Assembly (NCBI GenBank): GCA_963736505.1
Contig: CAVTOZ010000001.1
Span: 1 to 64,000, forward strand
Source: Solirubrobacter sp963736505
Lineage (GTDB): Bacteria; Actinomycetota; Thermoleophilia; Solirubrobacterales; Solirubrobacteraceae
Length of the DNA: 64,000 nt
Direction: 5' to 3'
Part shown: positions 57,444 to 64,000 of the stretch, piece by piece
How positions within the stretch are numbered: the stretch's first letter is position 1
How the letters are laid out: every line of letters starts with the position of its first letter
Translations under genes and position numbers: made by a program
Notes under the pieces: model-generated
The model's database searches: none
Seen by the model: only the letters and a program-made list of their open reading frames with translations
What the model was told of the DNA's origin: nothing

Positions 57444-57795
57444 ATAGGAGCTCGAGCCGGTTGCCCCAGGGGTCCTCGGTGTAGAAGCGCCCGGGGATCG
57501 CTCCGTCCCATTCAATTGACACGCCCGCGCCGACGAGGCGCTCGGCGAGCGCGTCCAGCGCGGCGGCCGAGTCGACCGCCAGGGCCGGGTGGGCCTTCGT
57601 GGCCGGCGCGAAGTCGGCCGCGACGCCGACGTGCAGCTGCTGGGCGCCGCACGCGAACCAGGCGCCGCCGCGGGCCGCGAGCGGCGCCGGCTTCTCCAGC
57701 TCGGGCAGTCCCAGCAGGCCGCCGTAGAACGCGCGCGCCTCGGCTTCGCACCCGGGCGGCGCGGCGACCTGGACGTGGTCGAGCCCGACGATCAT
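57436..57795 (-). CDS. Glyoxalase/bleomycin-resistance family protein
   Basis: The 119-aa VOC-fold protein starts MIVGLDHVQVAAPPGCEAEA, with FYGGLLGLPELEKP, AQQLHVGVAADFAP, GRFYTEDPWGNRLELLSS. Metal positions include His7 in LDHVQV and Glu in NRLELL. Single-domain members act as dioxygenases, isomerases or resistance proteins; substrate unknown. Its stop codon lies in the antitoxin operator, so the two units are adjacent or read-through is possible. Confidence 0.9.
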   Translation of the reverse strand: MIVGLDHVQVAAPPGCEAEARAFYGGLLGLPELEKPAPLAARGGAWFACGAQQLHVGVAADFAPATKAHPALAVDSAAALDALAERLVGAGVSIEWDGAIPGRFYTEDPWGNRLELLSS

Positions 57796-57861
57796 CGGAC
57801 CTCAGGGTTGCACGATCGGCGCGTCGGGTAAGGCGGGGGAACCAACCGAAAGGCCCTGATC

Positions 57862-57942
57862 ATGCTCACCATCCTGCTCATCGTCGTGATCCTGCTGCTG
57901 CTCTTCGGCGGCTTCGGCTACAGCCGTCGCGGGCGCGTCTAA
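57862..57942 (+). CDS. 26-aa single-span membrane peptide
   Basis: The ATG at 57862 begins MLTILLIVVILLLLFGGFGY and ends SRRGRV. One very hydrophobic helix with a basic tail, preceded by GAAAGG. It resembles tiny DUF3309-like membrane peptides. Its size makes it easy to miss, but the composition is far from random for this DNA. Confidence 0.55.
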   Translation: MLTILLIVVILLLLFGGFGYSRRGRV

Positions 57943-57966
57943 GCCCGCACCGCCACCATTGGCGCG

Positions 57967-58233
57967 GTGGATGACTTCTTCCGCGCCCGCTGGTACACGA
58001 TGCGTCGCGCCGGCTCGACCAAGCCGGCGACGTATCGCTGCCCCCTCTGCGGGAACCGGCTGCCCGCGTTGAGCGAGCACCTGCTCGTGTTCCCCGAGGA
58101 CGATCACTCGCGCCGGCGCCACGCGCACTTCGAGTGCGTGCGCGCCGCCCGCCAGGCCGGGCGGCTGCCGCTGCGCGAGGAGGTCGAGCCGCGCCCGCCA
58201 GGGCTGTTCGCGCGGCTGTTCCGGCGCGGATGA
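57967..58233 (+). CDS. Small zinc-ribbon-like protein
   Basis: The GTG at 57967 gives 88 aa. TYRCPLCGNRLPALSEH contains a CxxC knuckle; a later HFEC segment may complete a metal site. The start DDFFRARWYTMRRAGS and end PPGLFARLFRRG are basic. It might bind RNA or a metal. No family is recognised with confidence. It lies just ahead of the deacetylase gene. Confidence 0.7.
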   Translation: MDDFFRARWYTMRRAGSTKPATYRCPLCGNRLPALSEHLLVFPEDDHSRRRHAHFECVRAARQAGRLPLREEVEPRPPGLFARLFRRG

Positions 58234-58291
58234 ACGAGCGCGTGCAGGACGTCCGCCGCACCGGTATCCGGGTTAGCCTCGGACGGACGCG

Positions 58292-59164
58292 ATGCACGCG
58301 CGTAGACCGCATTCCCGCGAGGCCCTGCTGGCGCGCCGGCGCTCCCGCCGGCGACGCTCGAACGTGCGCCGGCTGGCGCTCGCTGCCGCCGTCGCGGCGG
58401 CCGCCGGCGTGGGGCTGGGCGCGCGTCACGCCGACGCGCCCGCGAGCGTCCAGGCCGCGCCCGGCATCCTCGCCCCGCGCGCGAGCGTCTTCCCCACGCG
58501 CGATCGCGTCGCCGCGCTGCCGTACGTCGCCGTGGCCGGCCGCCGCGGGCGCGAGCTGGCGCTGACGTTCGACGACGGCCCCGGCCCGTACACGCTCGAC
58601 GTGGTGCGGGCGCTCCACCGCATGCGCGCGCCCGCGACGTTCTTCCAGGTCGGCGCGACCGAGCACTACTTCACCGTCGCCGAGGCCGCCGAACTGCGCG
58701 ATCCGCTGTTCGTGATCGGCGACCACACGCAGCGCCATCGCCGGCTCGACCGGCTGTCGCGGCCGGACCAGCGCGCCGAGATCGACGACCAGGCGGCCGT
58801 CCTGCGCGCCGAGGGCGTCCCGCAGCCGACGCTCTTCCGCCCGCCGTACGGCGCCTACGACGCCGCCACGCTCGCGCTCCTGCACGAGCGGGGGATGACG
58901 ATGGTGATGTGGAGCGTCGACAGCCAGGACTACCTGCGCCCCGGCGTCGACGCGATCGTCGCGAACGTGCTGAACGCCGCCAAGCCTGGCGCGATCGTGC
59001 TCCTGCACGACGCCGGCGGCGACCGCAGCCAGACGATCGACGCGCTGCCGCGGATCGTCGCGGGCCTGCGCGAGCGCGGGTACCGCCTGGTCACGGTGCC
59101 GCGGCTGCTGCGCGACGCGCCGCCGCCGCTGAAGCAGCCCGCGATGGGCATCGGCGCCGGTTAG
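58292..59164 (+). CDS. Polysaccharide deacetylase (NodB domain), exported
   Basis: The 290-aa product has an Arg-rich start, then a membrane segment (LALAAAVAAAAGVGLGA), so it is anchored or secreted. NodB motifs are complete: TFDDGPGP (catalytic Asp and metal Asp), GDHTQRHRRL (metal His pair), RPPYGAYD, MVMWSVDSQDY and IVLLHDAGGDR. It removes N- or O-acetyl groups from chitin-, peptidoglycan- or xylan-like polymers; target unknown. Its stop overlaps the convergent exonuclease stop. Confidence 0.93.
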   Translation: MHARRPHSREALLARRRSRRRRSNVRRLALAAAVAAAAGVGLGARHADAPASVQAAPGILAPRASVFPTRDRVAALPYVAVAGRRGRELALTFDDGPGPYTLDVVRALHRMRAPATFFQVGATEHYFTVAEAAELRDPLFVIGDHTQRHRRLDRLSRPDQRAEIDDQAAVLRAEGVPQPTLFRPPYGAYDAATLALLHERGMTMVMWSVDSQDYLRPGVDAIVANVLNAAKPGAIVLLHDAGGDRSQTIDALPRIVAGLRERGYRLVTVPRLLRDAPPPLKQPAMGIGAG

Positions 59165-60798
59165 CGGCCGGCGCGCGCGAGGAACGACGCGTGCTCGCGC
59201 TCGCCGACGCCGGCGCGCAGCTCCAGCGCCGGCGGCGTGTGCGCGGCGACCCAGGCGCCGACGAGGCGCGCCTCGGCGACCGCCTCGGGCGTGAGCCAGC
59301 CGCCGCCGGCGCTCGCCAGCGCGCGTGACGAGCGGGCCGCGAGCTCCGGCGGCGGCACCAGCGGGCCCCAGTCGACCACGCGCCCGCCCGCGATCCAGAC
59401 CGCGTCGAAGCGGCCCGGCGCCGACGGGTGCGGCGCGAGCACGAGCCGCGTGGACGCATGGATCGCGCGCAGCACGCCGCCCAGCCGCCCGAGCAGCGAC
59501 TCCAGCCGCGCGCGCCGCCGCTGCAGCCACGCGGCGCGTTCGTAGCGGCGCGCCGCCGACGCCTCGCGCATCTGCTCGTCGACGCGCGCGAGCAGGGCGG
59601 CGCCGCCGTCGCCCGCGCCGGTGAACAGCGCCAGCGCCGAGTCCAGCCGCTCGCGGTACACGTTCGGGTCCAGGTCCTGCAGGCACGGCGACAGGCAGCG
59701 CCCCATCTGCCCGTACGCCGACGGGTGCGCGCGACGCGGCAGCGCGCGCCCGCAGTGGCGCAGCCCGAACAGCGAGTTCAGCTGCTCGACCAGCTCGGCG
59801 GCCGCCGCGCGCCCGCGCACCGGCCCGACGCAGACGGCGTGGCCGGCGGCCGGCTCGCGCGCGACCTCGAGGATCGGGAACGGGATGTCCAGCCGGCAGC
59901 GCAGGTAGACGAAGCCGTCCGGCTCGGCCTTGCCGCGCACGTTGCCCGGCGGGCGCAGCGCCTTGATCAGCCGGTCCTCGAGCAGCAGCGCGCCGAGCTC
60001 GGACTCCGTCGCCTGATGGTCGACGTGCTCGGCCTCCTCCGTCCACGCCGCGCCCGCGCTGAAGTGCGCCGCCGCGCGCGTGCGCAGGTCGACCGACTTG
60101 CCGACGTACAGCACGCGGCCGTCGGCGTCGCGGAACACGTACACGCCCGGGTCGTGCGGGAGCCCGGACAGGTGCGGGCGCGCGCCGCGGCGCGCGCGCG
60201 CGGGCGTGTGCTTCTCGCGCCGGGTCCGGCCGCGCAGCAACGCCACGGCTTCGCCGATCGTGGCCGCGTTCGCGCACAGGCGCCCGAACAGCGCGCAGAA
60301 CACGCGCGCGCACGTCTGCGCGTCCGGCAGCGCGCGGTGCACCGCGTCCACGTCGATGCCGAGCGCGGCGGCGAGCGTCGCCAGGCCGCGCCGGCGCTGC
60401 AGCGGCGCGAACCGGCGCGCGAGCTGGACGGTGCACAGCACCGGCGGGTCCGGCCACGCCAGGCCGGCGCGCTCGAACGCCTGCTCGAGCACGCGCCGGT
60501 CGAAGCTCGCCGAGTGGGCCACCAGGACGCGCCCCTGCATCCGCTCGGCCAGCTGCGGCAGCACCGCCTCCGGCGGCGGCGCCGTGTCGATCATCGCCTG
60601 CGAGATCCCGGTCAGCCGCTGGATCCCGCGCGAGAGCGGCGCCGCGACGCCGACCAGCGAGCCCCACTCCTCGTGCAGCTCGCCGCCGCCCACGAGCACG
60701 GCGCCGACCTCGGTCAGCTCACAGCGGTCACCCGGCAGGCCGTTCGTCTCGGTGTCGACGGCGAGGAACTCGGCGGATGCGAGGGGCAGCTCGAGCAT
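59161..60798 (-). CDS. DEDD exonuclease fused to GIY-YIG nuclease
   Basis: The ATG at 60798 gives 545 aa. Residues 1-180 are a DnaQ-type 3'-5' exonuclease: FLAVDTETNGLPGD, VLVAHSASFDRRVLEQAFER, HRALPDAQTCARV. Residues 215-300 are a GIY-YIG domain (DPGVYVFRDADGRVLYVGKS, VDLRTRAAAHF). The C-terminal region includes CLSPCLQ and UvrC-like helices but no UvrC RNase H-type domain. This matches an actinobacterial exonuclease/UvrC-like fusion family of unknown biological role, probably DNA repair. GGGGAG lies before the start. Confidence 0.93.
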   Translation of the reverse strand: MLELPLASAEFLAVDTETNGLPGDRCELTEVGAVLVGGGELHEEWGSLVGVAAPLSRGIQRLTGISQAMIDTAPPPEAVLPQLAERMQGRVLVAHSASFDRRVLEQAFERAGLAWPDPPVLCTVQLARRFAPLQRRRGLATLAAALGIDVDAVHRALPDAQTCARVFCALFGRLCANAATIGEAVALLRGRTRREKHTPARARRGARPHLSGLPHDPGVYVFRDADGRVLYVGKSVDLRTRAAAHFSAGAAWTEEAEHVDHQATESELGALLLEDRLIKALRPPGNVRGKAEPDGFVYLRCRLDIPFPILEVAREPAAGHAVCVGPVRGRAAAAELVEQLNSLFGLRHCGRALPRRAHPSAYGQMGRCLSPCLQDLDPNVYRERLDSALALFTGAGDGGAALLARVDEQMREASAARRYERAAWLQRRRARLESLLGRLGGVLRAIHASTRLVLAPHPSAPGRFDAVWIAGGRVVDWGPLVPPPELAARSSRALASAGGGWLTPEAVAEARLVGAWVAAHTPPALELRAGVGEREHASFLARAGR

Positions 60799-60862
60799 GG
60801 ACTCCCCAGCATCCGCCCCGAACCGGACGTATTGCAGGAGCGCTTGCAGTACCGTCCGCGAC

Positions 60863-61273
60863 GTGCGCTTCGTCGTGGCCGCCGCCGTCCTGCTCGCCGC
60901 CGGTTGCGGCGACACCGAGCAGCGCGCGAACGTCCCGCGCCCGCCGTCGCCGGTGATGCTGACCGCCGCGATCCACGACAGCCGCGTCCAGGTCTCGCCC
61001 GCGGCGACCGGCGCCGGCCCGATCGTGCTCGTCGTCTCCAACCAGACGACGCGCCCGCAGCGCCTGACGTTCGAGACCGACGAGCTCGGCGGCGCGACCT
61101 CCGGCCGCCGCGCCTCGACGCCGCTGATCGCGCCGCAGGGCACCGGCCGGCTGACGATCGACGCGCGCACCGGCCGCTACGCCGTGCACGTCGCCGACCG
61201 GGCGATCCGCGCGGCGCACGTCCGGATCGGTGCGCCGCGCAGGTCGTCGCAGAACGACCTCCTGCTGCCCTAG
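60863..61273 (+). CDS. Small lipoprotein
   Basis: The GTG at 60863 gives 136 aa with a lipobox (VVAAAVLLAAGCG). The mature part is a compact beta-sandwich-like domain (MLTAAIHDSRVQVSPAATGA, PIVLVVSNQTTRPQRLTFET, TGRLTIDARTGRYAVHVADR) resembling cupredoxin-like or copper-binding domains, although the metal ligands are missing. Its stop overlaps that of the convergent BNR gene. Role unknown. Confidence 0.75.
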   Translation: MRFVVAAAVLLAAGCGDTEQRANVPRPPSPVMLTAAIHDSRVQVSPAATGAGPIVLVVSNQTTRPQRLTFETDELGGATSGRRASTPLIAPQGTGRLTIDARTGRYAVHVADRAIRAAHVRIGAPRRSSQNDLLLP

Positions 61274-64000
61274 GGGCTCGTCGTCGACAGCGTGAAGGTC
61301 AGCGTCTTCGAGTAGCTGCCGGTGCGCAGCGCGTCGTTGGCGCCGATGTGCTGCAGGAACGAGATCGCCACCGGGTCGTTCGACACCGGGCCGGCGTAGG
61401 TCAGCAGCGTCACCGGGCTCTCCAGCGAGCCGAACGCGCTGCCCGACCCGGCCGGGCTCGTCGCCTGCGACTGCAGCGACGACGGCAGCGAGAACGCGCT
61501 GTTGACGAGGTGGCCGGTGGCCGTCGGCGACGGGTCGGCGACGCTCAGCGTCGCGTTGCCCGCGGTCGAGGTCACGGTCGCCGTCGTCGCGGATGTGTAG
61601 TCGTGCTCGAGCCCCGGCGTGAAGGAGCCGAACGCGGCCGGCGTCCCGAGCGCGAGCGACAGCGTCGCCGGCACGGTCCCGCCCGGCCCGCCGCCGTCAC
61701 CCGTCGTGACGCTCGTCGACAGCGGCAGCTTCCACACGCTGCGTCCGAACGTCGCCGCCACCAGCCACTTGCCGTCGCCGGAGAGCTTGACGTCCATCAC
61801 CGGCGTCTTCGGGAGCCCGACGCTGAGCTTGTACCAGCTCGCGTCGCCGTCCTTGCGGTCGAACAGGCCGAAGTCCGTCGCCGCGTACAGCACGTCGTGG
61901 GCGCCGTCGTACGCGATCTCCTCGACCGGCCCGTTGGGCAGGTTGCCGCTGACGTTGGCCCAGGTCGCGCCGCCGTCGTTGGTCTCGTAGACGTTCGCCG
62001 AGTCGTCGCCCTCGCGGTAGCCGGAGAACGCGGCGTAGGCATGGTTGGCGTTGGCCGGGTCCACCTGGATCGCGTTGACCCAGCGCTTCGGCGTGCCCGA
62101 CAGCTCCGTCCAGTGCGCGCCGGTGTCGGTCGTCTTCCACATCCGGCCGGTGTCGGTGCCGACGTAGATCTGGCCGGGCGTCGTGGTCGGCGCGATCGCC
62201 GAGATCGTCGCGTACTCGTTCGCGTAGAACGGGCCGAGGTCGTTCTCGTCCGGCGGCACCGGGCCCGGGAGGCTGCTCGCGTCGTCGGCCGGGCTGATGA
62301 CCGTGAACGTCGCCCCGCGGTTGTGCGAGACGCCGAGCGTGGAGCCGCCGACGTAGACGGTGGCCGGGTCGTTCGGGTCCAGCGCGAACGGCGTGTCCGT
62401 AGTCCAGCGCTGGTTCGCCGGCCAGACCGGCGTGCTGGTGGTGCTGTTCTGGAAGCTCGTCTGCACCATGCGCCCGCCGGTGTCGTGGAACGACGCGCAG
62501 CTCTGGCGCGGCGGCGAGGGCTGGAAGCACTCGTAGTAGTAGGTGTGGTCGGTCTGGTCGATGGCGACCGTGTGGCCGTCGCCGCCGCCGTAGGCGTTCC
62601 ACTGCGACAGGTCGGTCGGGTCCGCCGTCGGCGTCCACGTGCGGACGCTGCCGTTGTCCTGCAGGCCGGTGACCTGGCGCGTCACGTCGTCCTTGGCCAC
62701 GCCGAGGTGGTAGCTCTGGTTCCACGGCTCGTACGTCGCGTGCTTCCAGGTGCCGGTCGCGCCGTTGGCGTCGGAGCGGTAGATGCCGCCGTCGTCGCCG
62801 TTGTAGACGCGGTTGGCGACGCGCGGATCCCACGCGAGCGCGTGATGGTCGGAGTGCGGGCCGCTCGAGTTGTGCCACGTCACGCCGCCGTCGTTGGACT
62901 CGCGCAGGCTGACGTCGGCATTGAAGACATGCTTCTCGTCGGCCGGATCGACCCACAGGCGGCCGAACCACCACTGGTAGCCGGAGTTCGCGTACGCGCG
63001 GCCGCCGACGTGCAGCGAGTCGCCGTGGTCGTCGGAGTAGAAGAAGCCCTTGTCAGGCCCGTACGGGGTGCCCGAGACGACGTAGATGCGCTTCGGGTCA
63101 CTCGGCGCGATCGCGATGCCGATGCGGCCGAGGTCCGCGTTCGCGGTCAGGCCCGTCTGCTTGAGGTCGTAGGACGGCAGCGGATCGACGATGTTCTCGA
63201 GCCGCTTCCATGTCGCGCCGCCGTCGTCGGAGCGGAACAGGCCGGAGCCGATCCCGCCGTAGGTGCGCGCGCCGTTGTTGCGCTTGTGATCCCACAGCGC
63301 GGCGTAGACGCGGTTGTGGTCGGACGGGTCGACGGCGACGTCGATCGCGCCGGTCGTCGCGTTCGGCGGTGCGAGCACCTGCTGCCAGGTCGCGCCGGCG
63401 TCGTGGGTGACGTAGAGGCCGCGCTGCGCGGCGACGCGCGAGATCGAGCCGGCGGCCGCGGCCCAGACCGTGTTCGGATCGGCCGGGTCGACGACGATGC
63501 GGCCGAACGACGCAGTGCCCTCCAGCCCCATGTGCTGCCAGCTGACGCCGCCGTCGGACGACTTGTAGATGCCGTCGCCGAAGTAGGTCAGGCCGCCGCC
63601 GGACGGGTTCGCCTCGCCGGTCCCGGCCCACAGCGTGCCGTCGGACCCCTGGGCGAGCGCGCCCATCGTCTGCGTCTGGTCGCTCGGCCACGCCGGCGCG
63701 TAGGTCATGCCGGCGTCGGTGCTCTTCCACACGCCGCCGCCTGAGGCGGCGACGAAGATCGTGTCCGCGTGCTGGTTGTCGACCACGAGGTCGACGACGC
63801 GGCCGCCGACGTTGGCCGGGCCCTCGAGCTGCCACGGCGTCGGGCCGTCGGCGGGGACGGCGGCGGCCTGCGCCTGCGCGCGCTGGACCTGCGCGACGCT
63901 GACGTCGCTCGCGGAGCTCTGCTTGAGGTCGAGGTACTCGTCCGGAGCGTCGGGCGCGGTCGTCTCGTGCTCGATCGCGGGCGGCGGCGCGGCGGGCGCC
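61270..64000 (-). CDS. Secreted BNR/sortilin-type beta-propeller protein, 5' end beyond window
   Basis: The frame is open to the window edge (about 909 residues seen), so the start and signal peptide are outside. Many BNR/Asp-box blades are visible: GVWKSTDAGMTYAPAW, GIYKSSDGGVSWQHMG, GLYVTHDAGATWQQVL, GLFRSDDGGATWKRLE, RMWKTTDTGAHWTELS, NVYETNDGGATWANVS. This resembles VPS10/sortilin-like or exo-alpha-sialidase-like propellers; catalytic sialidase residues are not evident. The C-terminal 130 residues (SLALGTPAAFGSFTPGLEHD, LPSSLQSQATSPAGSGS) look like a surface module common to secreted actinobacterial proteins. Confidence 0.88.
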   Translation of the reverse strand, partial: APAAPPPAIEHETTAPDAPDEYLDLKQSSASDVSVAQVQRAQAQAAAVPADGPTPWQLEGPANVGGRVVDLVVDNQHADTIFVAASGGGVWKSTDAGMTYAPAWPSDQTQTMGALAQGSDGTLWAGTGEANPSGGGLTYFGDGIYKSSDGGVSWQHMGLEGTASFGRIVVDPADPNTVWAAAAGSISRVAAQRGLYVTHDAGATWQQVLAPPNATTGAIDVAVDPSDHNRVYAALWDHKRNNGARTYGGIGSGLFRSDDGGATWKRLENIVDPLPSYDLKQTGLTANADLGRIGIAIAPSDPKRIYVVSGTPYGPDKGFFYSDDHGDSLHVGGRAYANSGYQWWFGRLWVDPADEKHVFNADVSLRESNDGGVTWHNSSGPHSDHHALAWDPRVANRVYNGDDGGIYRSDANGATGTWKHATYEPWNQSYHLGVAKDDVTRQVTGLQDNGSVRTWTPTADPTDLSQWNAYGGGDGHTVAIDQTDHTYYYECFQPSPPRQSCASFHDTGGRMVQTSFQNSTTSTPVWPANQRWTTDTPFALDPNDPATVYVGGSTLGVSHNRGATFTVISPADDASSLPGPVPPDENDLGPFYANEYATISAIAPTTTPGQIYVGTDTGRMWKTTDTGAHWTELSGTPKRWVNAIQVDPANANHAYAAFSGYREGDDSANVYETNDGGATWANVSGNLPNGPVEEIAYDGAHDVLYAATDFGLFDRKDGDASWYKLSVGLPKTPVMDVKLSGDGKWLVAATFGRSVWKLPLSTSVTTGDGGGPGGTVPATLSLALGTPAAFGSFTPGLEHDYTSATTATVTSTAGNATLSVADPSPTATGHLVNSAFSLPSSLQSQATSPAGSGSAFGSLESPVTLLTYAGPVSNDPVAISFLQHIGANDALRTGSYSKTLTFTLSTTSP

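Noticed and set aside
59428..63744. A very long plus-strand open frame of 1438 codons
   Set aside because: It is antisense to the exonuclease fusion and the BNR protein, is extremely Arg/Ala/Val-rich and has no family motif. Such frames arise in GC-rich DNA because stop codons are rare.
1..64000. CRISPR array or cas genes
   Set aside because: No regularly spaced short repeats and no Cas-like protein seen.

Overview
The window is very GC-rich, dense with coding sequence and full of GTG, TTG and probable leaderless starts. Together with F420 cofactor genes (cofD-cofC-cofE and a fused fbiC), acyl-CoA metabolism genes, ECF sigma, Ser/Thr kinase and FHA genes, and many secreted proteins with thrombospondin type 3-like, PD40 or BNR repeats, this points to an actinobacterium, most likely of the Thermoleophilia/Solirubrobacterales type. 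That taxonomic placement is inference; there is no 16S gene here.

Layout. (1) 1-4875 is a signalling island: a PAS-GAF histidine kinase (cut by the window edge), a divergent NarL-type regulator, a stand-alone receiver, and a chimeric protein in which a LuxR-type (LAL) ATPase half is joined in frame to a near-identical copy of the NarL regulator. (2) About 4980-14260 is a gene graveyard. It holds fragments of a peroxiredoxin, two IS110 transposases, an IS481 transposase, a sugar-ABC ATPase, nhaA, thrS and a frameshifted amidohydrolase, with intact msrA, an RraA-like gene, doxX and a tiny three-gene operon between them. (3) 14714-23031 carries five tRNAs (Pro, Gly, Trp, two Leu), a secreted alpha-helical-looking protein, an FHA protein overlapping tail-to-tail with a Ser/Thr kinase, and a class I cyclic-di-GMP (GEMM-I) riboswitch ahead of a secreted subtilisin. 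(4) 23033-32143 has an IMPase-amidase pair, acyl-CoA carboxylase, enoyl-CoA hydratase, a large hybrid histidine kinase and membrane proteins. (5) 32157-40506 is a minus-strand run with overlapping genes: SDR, HMG-CoA lyase-like, murB, then four secreted proteins; three of these share one C-terminal domain. (6) 40538-42814 is the compact cofD-cofC-cofE operon; its partner fbiC lies at 51828-53978. (7) 42807-49943 includes an L,D-transpeptidase, NUDIX, an M91-type metalloprotease with a contractile-injection-cargo-like N-terminus, two PD40 surface proteins (one frameshifted), and an ECF sigma/HxlR/P-loop operon. (8) 50007-64000 holds a PhoD phosphatase, fbiC, ygfZ, a PIN/Phd toxin-antitoxin pair, polysaccharide deacetylase, an exonuclease/GIY-YIG fusion and a BNR-repeat secreted protein cut by the window end.

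The strongest single observation is the c-di-GMP riboswitch. Its conserved 5' strand is perfectly complementary (10 bp) to the bases between the ribosome binding site and the TTG start of the subtilisin, which suggests direct translational control of an exported protease by a second messenger. Also notable are the LAL-NarL chimera made from a 639-bp repeat, the candidate injected metalloprotease, and the tandem secreted family.
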